Shown here piece by piece: positions 30,102 through 39,745 of a stretch of DNA of 64,000 nucleotides. The number at the start of each line of letters is the position of its first letter. The stretch's first letter is position 1. The notes under the pieces were generated by a model. That model was given only the letters and a program-made list of their open reading frames with translations, did no database searches and was not told the origin of the DNA. Both the position numbers and the translations under genes were made by a program. The stretch comes from Litorilituus lipolyticus (GTDB taxonomy: Bacteria; Pseudomonadota; Gammaproteobacteria; Enterobacterales; Alteromonadaceae): positions 62,001 to 126,000 of the forward strand of contig NZ_SAWY01000009.1 in assembly GCF_006439335.1 (NCBI RefSeq), in the 5' to 3' direction.

Positions 30102-30464
30102 CTAATCTATACGAGATAATTGACTAAGCTCTTTATTGAGTTGATCATTGTCACCAAGGTTTAATTCAACTAATCGCCTCAGGTGTGTCACGCTGTCAAT
30201 ATCTATAGCGTTACACTGTAATCCTGTTTCATGTTCATGTTCATGAACTACAGCAATATGCATTACAACCTCAGACTCACCATCTGACAAGTTAAAACTT
30301 AACGTTCCAAGTTTTCCTTTTAATGAATTTTCACTGTCAATTGCAGTGACTAACGCGCCGTTAAGTGAAATATCGTGAATAGATACAGGGTAGATTACAT
30401 CGTCTACATTGAGTTCAGCTGTAATTGAAAACAATATGCGGGTGAATTGTCGTCTATTTTCCAT
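30102..30464 (-). CDS. PilZ-domain protein
   Basis: 120 residues, a single PilZ domain and thus a candidate c-di-GMP receptor. The N-terminal arginine motif reads ENRRQFTR (~2-9), and the second binding motif is DISLNGALV (~28-36), matching the RxxxR and (D/N)xSxxG consensus. The remainder forms the expected beta-barrel pattern. No other domain is fused. It is encoded 66 bases upstream of the ACT-domain gene on the same strand and separated from ettA by a terminator. Likely output is motility or adhesion, but the partner is unknown. Confidence 0.85.
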   Translation of the reverse strand: MENRRQFTRILFSITAELNVDDVIYPVSIHDISLNGALVTAIDSENSLKGKLGTLSFNLSDGESEVVMHIAVVHEHEHETGLQCNAIDIDSVTHLRRLVELNLGDNDQLNKELSQLSRID

Positions 30465-30530
30465 TGAAACAATGACTTTTTTTAAGATTGTTCTCTTAGC
30501 ATAGCCCTATTTTATGAAAAGTAAAAGTGA

Positions 30531-30566
30531 AAAAGGCAGCTAAAATCACTATTTTAGCTGCCTTTT
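30531..30566 (-). terminator. Rho-independent terminator after ettA
   Basis: A perfect 16-base arm (AAAAGGCAGCTAAAAT) and its complement around a 4-base loop, 22 bases after the ettA stop; reads into a T-run on the minus strand. Confidence 0.88.
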
Positions 30567-30588
30567 ATATTTAATTTTTAGAAAAGGA

Positions 30589-32268
30589 TTAACCTATTTT
30601 TTTATACTTAATTCTGTGAGGTTCGATTGCTGCAGCACCCAGAGTTTTTTTCAACCACTCTTCATAATCGGTGAAGTTACCTTCGAAAAAGTTAATTTGT
30701 CCTTCATCACGATAATCTAAAATATGTGTTGCAATTCTATCTAAAAACCAGCGGTCATGAGAAATAACCATGGCACAGCCAGGGAACTCAAGTAGGGCTT
30801 CTTCTAACGCACGGAGTGTTTCAACATCAAGATCATTGGTTGGTTCATCTAGTAGTAATAAGTTACCACCTGTTTGAACAAGCTTCGCTAAATGAACACG
30901 GTTTCTTTCACCACCTGATAAGTCACCGATGATTTTTTGTTGATCAGTACCTTTAAAGTTAAAGCGACTCACATAAGCTCTACTAGGAATTTCAAAATTG
31001 CCAATCTGAATAATGTCATTACCCTGAGAAATCTCTTGATAAACTGTGTTTTCATTATTCATATCATCACGAAATTGGTCAACGCTGGCCAATTTAACGG
31101 TATCACCTAACGATACTGTACCTGAATCTGGCTGTTCAGCACCCGACATCATTTTAAATAACGTTGACTTACCGGCACCATTCGCGCCAATAATTCCTAC
31201 GATAGCGCCCTTTGGAATACTAAAGCTAAGATCATCAATTAACACCCTATCACCAAATGATTTGGTTAAGTTGTTAACATCCAGTACTTTGTCACCTAAA
31301 CGAGGCCCAGGCGGAATGTAAAGCTCATTCGTTTCATTACGCTTTTGATGTTCTTGACTGTTTAACTCTTCAAAGCGAGCCATGCGTGCTTTGTTTTTAG
31401 ATTGACGGGCTTTAGGGTTAGAGCGTACCCACTCAAGTTCTTGTTTAATGGTCTTTTGTAGGGCATTTTCACTACGACTTTCTTGCTCTAAACGGGCATC
31501 TTTTTGTTCTAACCAAGATGAGTAATTACCTTCCCAAGGAATACCGTGGCCTCTATCTAGCTCTAGTATCCAACCAGCAACATTATCTAAGAAGTACCTA
31601 TCATGGGTAATAGCAACAACAGTACCATTATAATCATGTAAGAAGCGTTCTAACCAAGCAACAGATTCTGCATCTAAGTGGTTAGTTGGCTCATCAAGTA
31701 ACAACATGTCTGGCTTTTGAAGTAGTAAACGACATAAGGCTACACGGCGACGTTCACCACCACTTAATACTTTTACTGGTTGATCCCACTCAGGTAAACG
31801 AAGCGCATCAGCAGCGCGCTCTAAAACATTATCAATATTGTGACCATCTTGAGAATTAATAATATCTTCTAACTCACCTTGCTCTTTTGCTAGAGCATCA
31901 AAGTCGGCGCCTTCTTCCGCGTATTCAGCATAAACAGCATCTAAACGTGCAAGGGCATTTTTAACCGTTGATACAGCTTCTTCAACAACTTCACGTACCG
32001 TTTTAGTTTCATCAAGCTCAGGTTCTTGTGGTAAATAACCAATATTAGTACCGGCAAGGGCTTTCGCTTCACCTTCAAAATCAGTATCTACACCAGCCAT
32101 GATACGAAGTAGGGTAGACTTACCTGAACCGTTTAAACCTAATACACCAATTTTGGCTCCAGGGAAAAATGATAGTGAGATATCTTTTAAAATAGTACGT
32201 TTTGGTGGAACCACCTTGGACACACGGTTCATCGACATGATGAATTTATCTGGAAGCGGCTGAGCCAT
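30589..32268 (-). CDS. ettA: Energy-dependent translational throttle protein EttA (ABC-F)
   Basis: 559-residue cytoplasmic ABC-F ATPase, almost the E. coli EttA length (555). It has two nucleotide-binding domains without membrane parts: Walker A GLNGSGKST (~43) and GANGAGKST (~360), signatures LSGGERRRVALCRLL and LSGGERNRVHLAKLV, and Walker B LLLDEPTNHLD and LLLDEPTNDLD. Between them lies the charged linker (EQKDARLEQESRSENALQ, then ELEWVRSNPKARQSKNKARM), which inserts into the ribosome E-site. EttA gates entry into elongation according to ADP/ATP ratio. Single gene with a strong terminator. Confidence 0.96.
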   Translation of the reverse strand: MAQPLPDKFIMSMNRVSKVVPPKRTILKDISLSFFPGAKIGVLGLNGSGKSTLLRIMAGVDTDFEGEAKALAGTNIGYLPQEPELDETKTVREVVEEAVSTVKNALARLDAVYAEYAEEGADFDALAKEQGELEDIINSQDGHNIDNVLERAADALRLPEWDQPVKVLSGGERRRVALCRLLLQKPDMLLLDEPTNHLDAESVAWLERFLHDYNGTVVAITHDRYFLDNVAGWILELDRGHGIPWEGNYSSWLEQKDARLEQESRSENALQKTIKQELEWVRSNPKARQSKNKARMARFEELNSQEHQKRNETNELYIPPGPRLGDKVLDVNNLTKSFGDRVLIDDLSFSIPKGAIVGIIGANGAGKSTLFKMMSGAEQPDSGTVSLGDTVKLASVDQFRDDMNNENTVYQEISQGNDIIQIGNFEIPSRAYVSRFNFKGTDQQKIIGDLSGGERNRVHLAKLVQTGGNLLLLDEPTNDLDVETLRALEEALLEFPGCAMVISHDRWFLDRIATHILDYRDEGQINFFEGNFTDYEEWLKKTLGAAAIEPHRIKYKKIG

Positions 32269-32472
32269 AAGAAAACCTTTTTAAGTATTATTAATTAATT
32301 GCCAGCTATTTTAGGATTCTATCGGTGTTTAGGCAACTAAAAGCTTAATCAGCACAGAGGTAAGAGAGTAAATAATATTTAATTAGTGATATTGGAATCA
32401 TTTATTAAGATTTAAGAATTACCTGCACTAATAATATTGCAGGTAATTATCTGAATTATGACTGTATTCGTG

Positions 32473-33366
32473 CTAGAAGCTATAGACAAGCACTGCAGCA
32501 GTTTGGGTATCTGTGTTAGCTTTGTTAGGGTCGACTTTAGAGTTGTAATCGACAATAAAACTAAGCTTTATTTGCAAAGAATCAATTAACTTACTGGTTA
32601 AAGAGGTTTCAGATTTATAAAGACTATTTTCACCCTTCTCAATAGCGTGTTTAGCAACGAGTAATTGCTTGAATTCAATATGCTCATTGATTTTTTGAAT
32701 ATACAGAGCCTGAGCTTGTAAGATTAAACTGTCGCGGGTTTCACTGCCAATTCCCTCTTCACGTTCTGCTGTTGTTGGTCTTGTAACATCCCTTTTGAAT
32801 CCCGGCCCAACATCGGCATCAAAACTCGTTGATGAAGTTTCATACCAACGTCTTCCCCAGCCTGTTGAAAGAGACGCTTGAGAATCAAAGCTTGAAAAAC
32901 GGTTTTCTTCATAAAAAAGGTTTCCGTATAAATAGTTCCTTTTTGTACTATTGATAGTGTAGTTAGTTTGAGTTACCACGCTCCATTTGTTATCTGTTGT
33001 TTCAAAGTTATCTTCACCATCACTATTTACAATTTCTGTTTTTTTCAATAAGGCGTCAAAAATAAACAAGCTGCGCCATAAGTTTTTCTCGTAGCGAAGA
33101 TCTAAACCAGCTTTGACATCGCCACTTTTAGTATTACCTGTTTGATAAAGTAAGCCTAACTGTGCTGAGGCAGAGAAAGTTGATTTCTTTTTTTCTGGTT
33201 TTTCATCTGCTTTCTCAAGGCTTGATAAAATGTCAGCTGAACTTGCTTGTTCAGCCGATATTAAACTTTTCTCTACTGCATTTTCAGGGTATGTGGTGGC
33301 TGTTACATTTAATGAATAAAAAAAAGACAGGGTAATTACGACTAGACAGTTTAAATAATACTTCAT
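32473..33366 (-). CDS. DUF481-family outer-membrane beta-barrel protein
   Basis: 297 residues with a signal peptide (YYLNCLVVITLSFFYSLNVTA, ~3-23), a polar, Lys-rich linker (EKADEKPEKKKSTF, ~47-60) and a DUF481 domain opening SASAQLGLLYQTGNTKSGDVKAG. The alternating strand pattern (DLRYEK.LWRSLF..., YLYGNLFYEEN, STGWGRRWYE) and terminal VLVYSF, ending in Phe, fit an outer-membrane barrel. Relatives include YdiY and 'salt-induced outer membrane protein'. Function is not established. Monocistronic between ettA and fba. Confidence 0.82.
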   Translation of the reverse strand: MKYYLNCLVVITLSFFYSLNVTATTYPENAVEKSLISAEQASSADILSSLEKADEKPEKKKSTFSASAQLGLLYQTGNTKSGDVKAGLDLRYEKNLWRSLFIFDALLKKTEIVNSDGEDNFETTDNKWSVVTQTNYTINSTKRNYLYGNLFYEENRFSSFDSQASLSTGWGRRWYETSSTSFDADVGPGFKRDVTRPTTAEREEGIGSETRDSLILQAQALYIQKINEHIEFKQLLVAKHAIEKGENSLYKSETSLTSKLIDSLQIKLSFIVDYNSKVDPNKANTDTQTAAVLVYSF

Positions 33367-33551
33367 GGTTTTATTATTATTGTTAAGTGATTTCGAGTTA
33401 AGGTGAATAATTATTCGATTAGAACAAATAACTACCAGCAGGTAAACGACGTATTATAACTAAGCTTTTTATCAGAGCGCAATGATAATTACTTTACTAA
33501 AAAGTAACTAACCTAACGAATTATGCATGAGTGGGCATAAGGCGGTTAAAT

Positions 33552-33574
33552 AAAAAAAGGGCCGAAGCCCTTTT
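33552..33574 (-). terminator. Rho-independent terminator after fba
   Basis: AAAAGGGC-CGAA-GCCCTTTT hairpin with a seven-base A-run on the plus strand, i.e. T-run on the minus strand, 25 bases after the fba stop. Confidence 0.88.
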
Positions 33575-33598
33575 AAGAAGATTAATATGAAAAGCCAA

Positions 33599-34663
33599 TT
33601 ATTTTACAACGGCTTTCAACTCACCTTTTTCGTAAAGATCAAACATAGTATCTAATGAGATAGGTTTAATTTTATTAGCATTGCCAGCAGTACCAAATGC
33701 TTCATAACGAGCAATACAAATATCTGTCATCGCTTCTGTCGTTTTCGCTAAAAATTTACGCGGGTCAAACTCACTTGGGTTTTGCGCTAAGAAACGACGG
33801 GTTGCACCGGTAGAAGCAAGACGTAAATCAGTATCAATATTTATCTTACGCACACCATGCTTAATACCTTCACAAATTTGTTCAACAGGCACACCATAAG
33901 TTTCAGGGATAGCACCACCAAACTCATTAATTACTGCTAGCCATTCTTGAGGTACTGATGACGAACCGTGCATAACTAAGTGAGTATTTGGAATACGTTT
34001 GTGAATTTCTTTGATCCGATCAATCGCTAAAATGTCACCTGTAGGTGGGCGTGTAAATTTGTAAGCACCATGTGATGTCCCGCAGGCAATCGCTAGAGCA
34101 TCAACTTGAGTTTTATTTACAAAATCGGCTGCTTCTTCAGGATCAGTTAGCATTTGTTCTAAGCTAAGTTTACCTTCAGCACCAATACCGTCTTCTTCAC
34201 CAGCTTCACCGGTTTCTAAAGAGCCTAAACAACCTAACTCACCTTCAACCGAAACACCACAGGCATGTGCCATTTCAACAGTACGTCGAGTTACGTCAAC
34301 ATTGTACTCATAACTTGATGGTGTTTTACCATCATCCATTAGAGAACCATCCATCATAACTGATGAAAAACCTAATTGGATTGAACGCTGGCAGACTGAT
34401 GGTGATGTACCGTGATCTTGATGCATTACAACAGGAATATGAGGGAACTCTTCGATTGCTGCTAAAATTAAATGGCGTAAGAAAGGAGCACCTGCGTACT
34501 TACGTGCACCAGCTGAGCCTTGTAAAATTACAGGGCTATTGGTTTTATCCGCAGCAATCATGATTGCACGTACTTGCTCTAAGTTATTAACGTTAAATGC
34601 TGGAATACCGTAACCATTTTCTGCCGCATGATCAAGCATTTGGCGCATTGAAATTAAAGCCAT
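33599..34663 (-). CDS. fba: Class II fructose-bisphosphate aldolase
   Basis: Zn-dependent aldolase cleaving fructose-1,6-bisphosphate to dihydroxyacetone phosphate and glyceraldehyde-3-phosphate. The 354-residue protein is of the 'Calvin-cycle' subtype: [12 protein letters not shown] (~26), the catalytic and metal motif [14 protein letters not shown] (~79-92), [26 protein letters not shown] (~140) with a metal-binding Glu, [11 protein letters not shown] (~200) and the Zn-ligand region [10 protein letters not shown] (~235). Length and motifs are complete. It lies downstream of pgk but is separated from it by a terminator and a 370-base region, so it probably has its own promoter. Confidence 0.95.
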   Translation of the reverse strand: MALISMRQMLDHAAENGYGIPAFNVNNLEQVRAIMIAADKTNSPVILQGSAGARKYAGAPFLRHLILAAIEEFPHIPVVMHQDHGTSPSVCQRSIQLGFSSVMMDGSLMDDGKTPSSYEYNVDVTRRTVEMAHACGVSVEGELGCLGSLETGEAGEEDGIGAEGKLSLEQMLTDPEEAADFVNKTQVDALAIACGTSHGAYKFTRPPTGDILAIDRIKEIHKRIPNTHLVMHGSSSVPQEWLAVINEFGGAIPETYGVPVEQICEGIKHGVRKINIDTDLRLASTGATRRFLAQNPSEFDPRKFLAKTTEAMTDICIARYEAFGTAGNANKIKPISLDTMFDLYEKGELKAVVK

Positions 34664-35039
34664 TTACTTACTCCTAGATAAGTTTTGTTGTAATGGGTGA
34701 AAGTTTTTATTTTGATGGGCAGAATTATAGCAAAGCGAAAGCTTATCTTACAGAATAATTTAGTAAAACTTGCGTTTTAAACGATTTTATTTTTTAGTTT
34801 TAAATTTTGTTCAAATATAACAACATTAGCGACGGTGCTACCTATTAGAAGATACATGCTTTAACATTATGATTGAAAGTTTACTACCATAGGTGTTGTA
34901 ACTTTCGTTTGTCTTTCGTTTTGGTTTTGTTTGGCTAGGTTTACTTGGTTGGGGTTGACTGTAAAGTTTCGAAAGCATAGAGAAAAATAAAATAAGACGT
35001 AGTACAATAGCAAAGAATTCTATATTTTATCTGTTAGAA
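34664..35039 (-). promoter_or_regulatory. Long fba upstream region with a C/A-rich strand-asymmetric stretch
   Basis: 376 bases between fba and the pgk terminator. On the transcribed strand 34902-34960 is strongly C/A-rich with little G or T, so any transcript covering it would have an unstructured leader. I cannot assign a promoter unambiguously and see no ORF. Confidence 0.35.
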
Positions 35040-35071
35040 ACAAAAAACGAGTACTATATAAGTACTCGTTT
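35040..35071 (-). terminator. Rho-independent terminator after pgk
   Basis: AAACGAGTACT-ATATA-AGTACTCGTTT hairpin; on the minus strand the distal arm runs into TTTTTTG, 47 bases after the pgk stop. Confidence 0.85.
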
Positions 35072-35117
35072 CAAATCAGTCTTGTTTTTAACGTTGTTAT
35101 CGTTCAAACGACTGTTT

Positions 35118-36293
35118 TTATTTTGCGCGTTGTTCAAGAATTTCAACAGCAGGGAGTTTCTTTCCTTCTAAAAACTCGAGAAAAGCGCCGCCGCCAGTAG
35201 AAATATAAGAAACTTTATCAGCGATATCGTATTTATCAACTGCGGCTAAAGTATCACCACCACCAGCAATTGAGAATGCTGAGCTGTTCGCGATAGCTTG
35301 AGCTATGATTTTTGTGCCTTCACCAAATTGATCAAATTCGAATACACCCACAGGGCCATTCCAAACAATAGTGCCTGCGTTGGCAATAATATCTGCCAAG
35401 GCTTTTGCTGAATCAGGACCAATATCAAAGATCATGTCGTCAGCTGAAACCTCATTAACATTTTTTAAGGTTGCAGTCGCTGACTCAGAGAACTCTGTAC
35501 CTACAACGACATCAGTTGGTACTGGAATATCACCATTATTTGCTTGAGCTTGTTTAGTTAAGCGTGTTGCTTCTTCAACTAAATCTGCTTCAAACAATGA
35601 TTTACCAACGTTATTGCCAGATGCAGCAATAAAAGTATTAGCAATACCACCACCTACAACTAATTGGTCAACAATAGCTGATAGCGAATCTAAAACAGTA
35701 AGTTTAGTCGAAACTTTTGAACCGCCAACAATTGCCACTAAAGGACGGGCAGGGTTATCTAGTGCTTTACCTAGCGCCTCAAGCTCGCCTGCAAGCAAAG
35801 GACCTGCACATGCAACAGGTGCAAATTGTGCTACGCCATAGGTACTCGCTTGAGCTCTATGAGCGGTACCAAAAGCGTCCATGACAAACACATCGCAAAG
35901 CGCGGCAAGGCTTTTTGCTAATGCTTCATCATTTTTCTTTTCGCCCTTGTTAAAACGGACATTTTCAAAAACCACTAACTCACCAGCAGCAACATCCACA
36001 CCATTTAAGTAATCTTTTACTAACCTTACTGGGAAATTTAACGCTGCGGCTAAGTAATCAACAACTGGTTGTAAAGAGAATTCTTCATTTGCTTCACCCT
36101 CAGTTGGACGGCCTAAATGTGACATAACCATCACTTTTGCACCGGCCTCTAACGCAAGTTTTAATGTTGGTAATGCCGCACGTAAACGAGCATCTGAGGT
36201 GATTTTTCCATTTTGCACAGGAACATTTAAATCTTCGCGAATTAAAACACGCTGCTCGTTAAGTGCTAAGTCTGTCATTTTTATAACTGACAT
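35118..36293 (-). CDS. pgk: Phosphoglycerate kinase
   Basis: Transfers phosphate from 1,3-bisphosphoglycerate to ADP. I start at ATG 36293, which has GGAGA a few bases upstream; an in-frame TTG at 36305 overlaps that ribosome site and is unlikely. The product is then 391 residues, beginning MSVIKMTDL. Motifs: [11 protein letters not shown] (~18), SHLGRPTEG (~58), [12 protein letters not shown] (~114), [10 protein letters not shown] (~190), the nucleotide-binding [11 protein letters not shown] (~320) and the C-terminal [13 protein letters not shown] (~368). It sits 55 bases after epd, as in the classic epd-pgk-fba arrangement. Confidence 0.96.
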   Translation of the reverse strand: MSVIKMTDLALNEQRVLIREDLNVPVQNGKITSDARLRAALPTLKLALEAGAKVMVMSHLGRPTEGEANEEFSLQPVVDYLAAALNFPVRLVKDYLNGVDVAAGELVVFENVRFNKGEKKNDEALAKSLAALCDVFVMDAFGTAHRAQASTYGVAQFAPVACAGPLLAGELEALGKALDNPARPLVAIVGGSKVSTKLTVLDSLSAIVDQLVVGGGIANTFIAASGNNVGKSLFEADLVEEATRLTKQAQANNGDIPVPTDVVVGTEFSESATATLKNVNEVSADDMIFDIGPDSAKALADIIANAGTIVWNGPVGVFEFDQFGEGTKIIAQAIANSSAFSIAGGGDTLAAVDKYDIADKVSYISTGGGAFLEFLEGKKLPAVEILEQRAK

Positions 36294-36348
36294 GCTGGTC
36301 TCCAAAAAATTGTTATTAGTAAATAATAAAAGTTAATTCAGTATCTAT

Positions 36349-37398
36349 TTATTTCATCTGTAGGGCTGTATCTAACATTCTATTGGCGAAACCCCACTCG
36401 TTATCACACCATAATAGCATTTTTACTAAGCGTTTATGGCTTACACGGCTTTGACTGCCATCAACAATACAGGAGTGTGGATTATGGTTAAAATCAATAG
36501 AAACTAATGGCTCTTCAGTATAAGCAAGAATGCCTTTTAATCCATGTTGCTCTATAGGCTGCTCTTGTGCTTGAAAAATTGCCTTGTTGATATCATCGAT
36601 AGTGACATCTTGATTCACTGTGATGCTAAGATCCATCGCAGTTACATTTACCGTAGGTACTCTTACAGCAATAGCTTCAAAACGCCCTTTAAACTTTGGC
36701 ATTATCCGCTCTATACCTGCAGCAAGTTTAGTATCAACGGGAATGATGGATTGACTTGCTGCACGGGAGCGCCGTAAATCAGGGTGATAAGCATCAATCA
36801 CTTGTTGATCATGCATTGACGAGTGAATGGTAGTAATAGTGCCACTTTCTACGCCAAAAGCTTCATCAAGCACTTTAATTACCGGTACAATGCAATTGGT
36901 GGTACAAGAGCCATTAGAAACAATTCTATCGTCTTGCGTTAAGCTTAAGTGATTAATGCCATAGATAATGGTGGCATCAAGGTCTTGACTGCCAGGGTGT
37001 GAAAAAAGTACTTTTTTTGCACCTTGTGCAATATGTACCATAGCATCACTTCTATTACCGTATTTTCCTGTACAATCGAGTACTAAATCTATATCTAATG
37101 TTTTCCATGGAAGATCAGTTAAAGACTTATGATGGCTTAATACTATTTCATCAGAAATTGGGTTATTGTGGCCCAAATATTCATTGCTTATATGTAATGA
37201 ATGCTCATGATGTGTGATATCAAAAGGAAATTGTCCATGGGTTGTATCATATTTTAATAAATGAGCGATGCCTGATGCTGGCGCTAATTCATTAATAGCA
37301 ACTAAAGTGAATTCGTCTGTTCTGCCGCTTTCATATAATGCTCGAACGATACTGCGGCCAATTCGGCCAAAGCCGTTGATAGCTATTCTAATAGTCAT
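36349..37398 (-). CDS. epd: Erythrose-4-phosphate dehydrogenase
   Basis: GapB-type dehydrogenase of 349 residues, oxidising erythrose-4-phosphate to 4-phosphoerythronate, the first step of deoxyxylulose-dependent pyridoxal phosphate synthesis. It has the Rossmann start [21 protein letters not shown], the catalytic cysteine in NGSCTTNC (~160), and the C-terminal [18 protein letters not shown]. Features such as [14 protein letters not shown] and [13 protein letters not shown] favour Epd over GapA, as does its position directly before pgk. It lies 75 bases after tkt, with a hairpin between them. Confidence 0.9.
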   Translation of the reverse strand: MTIRIAINGFGRIGRSIVRALYESGRTDEFTLVAINELAPASGIAHLLKYDTTHGQFPFDITHHEHSLHISNEYLGHNNPISDEIVLSHHKSLTDLPWKTLDIDLVLDCTGKYGNRSDAMVHIAQGAKKVLFSHPGSQDLDATIIYGINHLSLTQDDRIVSNGSCTTNCIVPVIKVLDEAFGVESGTITTIHSSMHDQQVIDAYHPDLRRSRAASQSIIPVDTKLAAGIERIMPKFKGRFEAIAVRVPTVNVTAMDLSITVNQDVTIDDINKAIFQAQEQPIEQHGLKGILAYTEEPLVSIDFNHNPHSCIVDGSQSRVSHKRLVKMLLWCDNEWGFANRMLDTALQMK

Positions 37399-37437
37399 GT
37401 AATCACTAAGTTAGCAAGAATGTGCTGTAGAAAAAGT

Positions 37438-37466
37438 AACAAGGCGGGTTAATTGCCCGCCTTGTT
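37438..37466 (-). terminator. Intercistronic hairpin between tkt and epd
   Basis: AACAAGGCGGG and CCCGCCTTGTT form an 11-bp GC-rich stem with a 7-base loop. On the minus strand only a short T-stretch (ACTTTTTC) follows, so it may be a partial terminator or an mRNA-stability or processing element within tkt-epd-pgk. Confidence 0.65.
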
Positions 37467-37473
37467 ATGTTGC

Positions 37474-39462
37474 TTACAATTGATTAACAGTATTTACTAC
37501 GTTATCAACAGTGAAACCAAAGTGTTCAAATAATGCATTACCTGGTGCTGACTCACCAAAGGTTGTCATACCAACAACAGCACCATGTAAACCGACATAT
37601 TTATGCCAAAAATCAACATGTGCCGCTTCAATGGCAACGCGTTTTGTAACAGAGGCTGGAAGTATAGACTCTTTGTATTCTTTACTTTGCGCATCAAATA
37701 CATTGGTAGAAGGCATTGAAACAACACGTACTTTTTGACCTTGTTCTGTTAATGCTTTTGCAGAATCAAGTGCTAAAGACACTTCTGAACCGGTAGCAAT
37801 TAAGATAACGTCTGCAGTTCCTTCACAGTCAGCAATAACATAACCACCTTTTTCTATGCTCGAAAGCTGTTGAGCAGTGCGAGATACAGCAGGCAAACCT
37901 TGACGACTAAAAATAAGCGCTGTTGGCGCTTTTTGGTTTTTAACCGCAGCTTTCCATGCTACTGCTGATTCCGTTGCATCACATGGGCGCCATGTTGTTA
38001 AATTTGGAGTCGTACGTAAATTAGTTAATTGCTCAATCGGTTGGTGAGTTGGACCGTCTTCGCCCTGACCAATTGAGTCATGAGTGTATACAAATATGTT
38101 TTGCACACCCATCAATGCCGACATACGTACAGCATTACGTGCATACTCCATAAACATCATGAAGGTTGCACCATAATTAATGAAACCACCGTGTAACGAT
38201 ATACCGTTCATGATGCCACTCATACCAAATTCACGTACACCGTAGAAAATGTAGTTACCAGCAGGGTCTGTTTCGATACCTTTTGAACCAGACCATAACG
38301 TTAAGTTTGAACCAGCTAAATCTGCAGAGCCACCTAACATTTCAGGTAAGACTTTACCAAAAGCTTCAATCGCATTTTGCGATGCTTTACGCGAAGCAAT
38401 GTTCTCACCATTTTCGTGGCATTGTTGAATGAAAGCGTTGGCTTTTTCTTCAAAGTCTTGTGGTAATTCGCCTTTGATAACACGACGTTCATATTCGCTT
38501 GCAAGCTCTGGGTGTGCAGCTTGGTATGCGGCAAATTTTTCATTCCAGCTTGTTTGACTTGTTTGGCCTTTTGCTTTTTGATCCCATTGGCTATAAACAT
38601 CAGCAGGTATCTCAAACGGTGCGTGCGTCCAGTTCAACTTTTCACGCGTTGCAGCGATTTCTTCATCACCCAGCGGTGCACCATGACAGTCATGTGTACC
38701 TTCTTTATTTGGTGAACCAAAACCAATGATAGTTTTACAGCAAATCATGCTTGGCTTATCAGTTACTGATTTTGCTTCTGTGATTGCTTTTGCAATAGCT
38801 TGAGTATCATGACCATCTACGCTGATGACATGCCAGCCGTACGATTCAAAACGAGCAGGGGTGTTATCTGTGAACCAACCTTCTACTTCACCATCAATTG
38901 AAATACCATTGTCATCCCAAAAAGCAATGAGTTTACCAAGGCCAAGCGTGCCGGCAAGAGAACAAGCTTCATGTGAGATGCCTTCCATTAAACAACCATC
39001 ACCTAAGAAACAGTAAGTGAAATGATCAACAATATCGTGTTCAGGGCGGTTAAATTGTGCCGCTAAAGTTTTTTCAGCAATAGCCATACCTACCGCATTT
39101 GAAATACCTGCACCTAGAGGGCCTGTTGTCGTTTCAACACCTGGCGTGTAACCATATTCTGGATGGCCAGGTGTTTTAGAGTGCAATTGACGGAAGCTCT
39201 TTAAATCTTCAATTGATAAATCATAACCTGATAAATGCAATAGCGAATAAATAAGCATTGAGCCATGGCCATTTGAAAGAATAAATCGATCGCGATCAGC
39301 CCAGTTTGGATCTGTTGGGTTATGCTTTAAAAAGTCACGCCATAGTACTTCGGCAATATCTGCCATTCCCATAGGTGCACCAGGATGCCCTGATTTTGCT
39401 TTTTGAACAGCATCCATACTTAAAACTCGAATGGCATTTGCCAACTCTTGACGCGACGACAT
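37474..39462 (-). CDS. tkt: Transketolase
   Basis: Thiamine-diphosphate enzyme of the pentose phosphate pathway, transferring two-carbon units. The 662 residues match E. coli TktA (663). Motifs: [19 protein letters not shown] (~24-42), [15 protein letters not shown] (~63), the diphosphate-binding [13 protein letters not shown] (~154-166) followed by the [11 protein letters not shown] segment, then [10 protein letters not shown] (~405) and the pyrimidine-domain stretch [20 protein letters not shown] (~455). All are intact. It is first in a tkt-epd-pgk series; transketolase makes the erythrose-4-phosphate used by epd. Confidence 0.96.
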   Translation of the reverse strand: MSSRQELANAIRVLSMDAVQKAKSGHPGAPMGMADIAEVLWRDFLKHNPTDPNWADRDRFILSNGHGSMLIYSLLHLSGYDLSIEDLKSFRQLHSKTPGHPEYGYTPGVETTTGPLGAGISNAVGMAIAEKTLAAQFNRPEHDIVDHFTYCFLGDGCLMEGISHEACSLAGTLGLGKLIAFWDDNGISIDGEVEGWFTDNTPARFESYGWHVISVDGHDTQAIAKAITEAKSVTDKPSMICCKTIIGFGSPNKEGTHDCHGAPLGDEEIAATREKLNWTHAPFEIPADVYSQWDQKAKGQTSQTSWNEKFAAYQAAHPELASEYERRVIKGELPQDFEEKANAFIQQCHENGENIASRKASQNAIEAFGKVLPEMLGGSADLAGSNLTLWSGSKGIETDPAGNYIFYGVREFGMSGIMNGISLHGGFINYGATFMMFMEYARNAVRMSALMGVQNIFVYTHDSIGQGEDGPTHQPIEQLTNLRTTPNLTTWRPCDATESAVAWKAAVKNQKAPTALIFSRQGLPAVSRTAQQLSSIEKGGYVIADCEGTADVILIATGSEVSLALDSAKALTEQGQKVRVVSMPSTNVFDAQSKEYKESILPASVTKRVAIEAAHVDFWHKYVGLHGAVVGMTTFGESAPGNALFEHFGFTVDNVVNTVNQL

Positions 39463-39745
39463 AGTAGCTCCAGTCTTTTTTTATAAGAAAGTAATGCCTA
39501 AATTACGTTTATAAACATCGATTCTTATAGTTATTGTTGATAATAATTAAATTTTGGAGGCATATTTTCCCTTACCAAGCCCATCAGCGCAAATTTAATT
39601 ACCGTATTTTTTATATTATTTTGGCTTTAGTTAACTAATAAGATGAATATTAGTTATTTATGGACACTAAAGTTTATAATTGTTTAAAGGATAAACTCTG
39701 ATAATATCAGAGTAATTTTATGATATTTCGTTCATTATTCACTTT

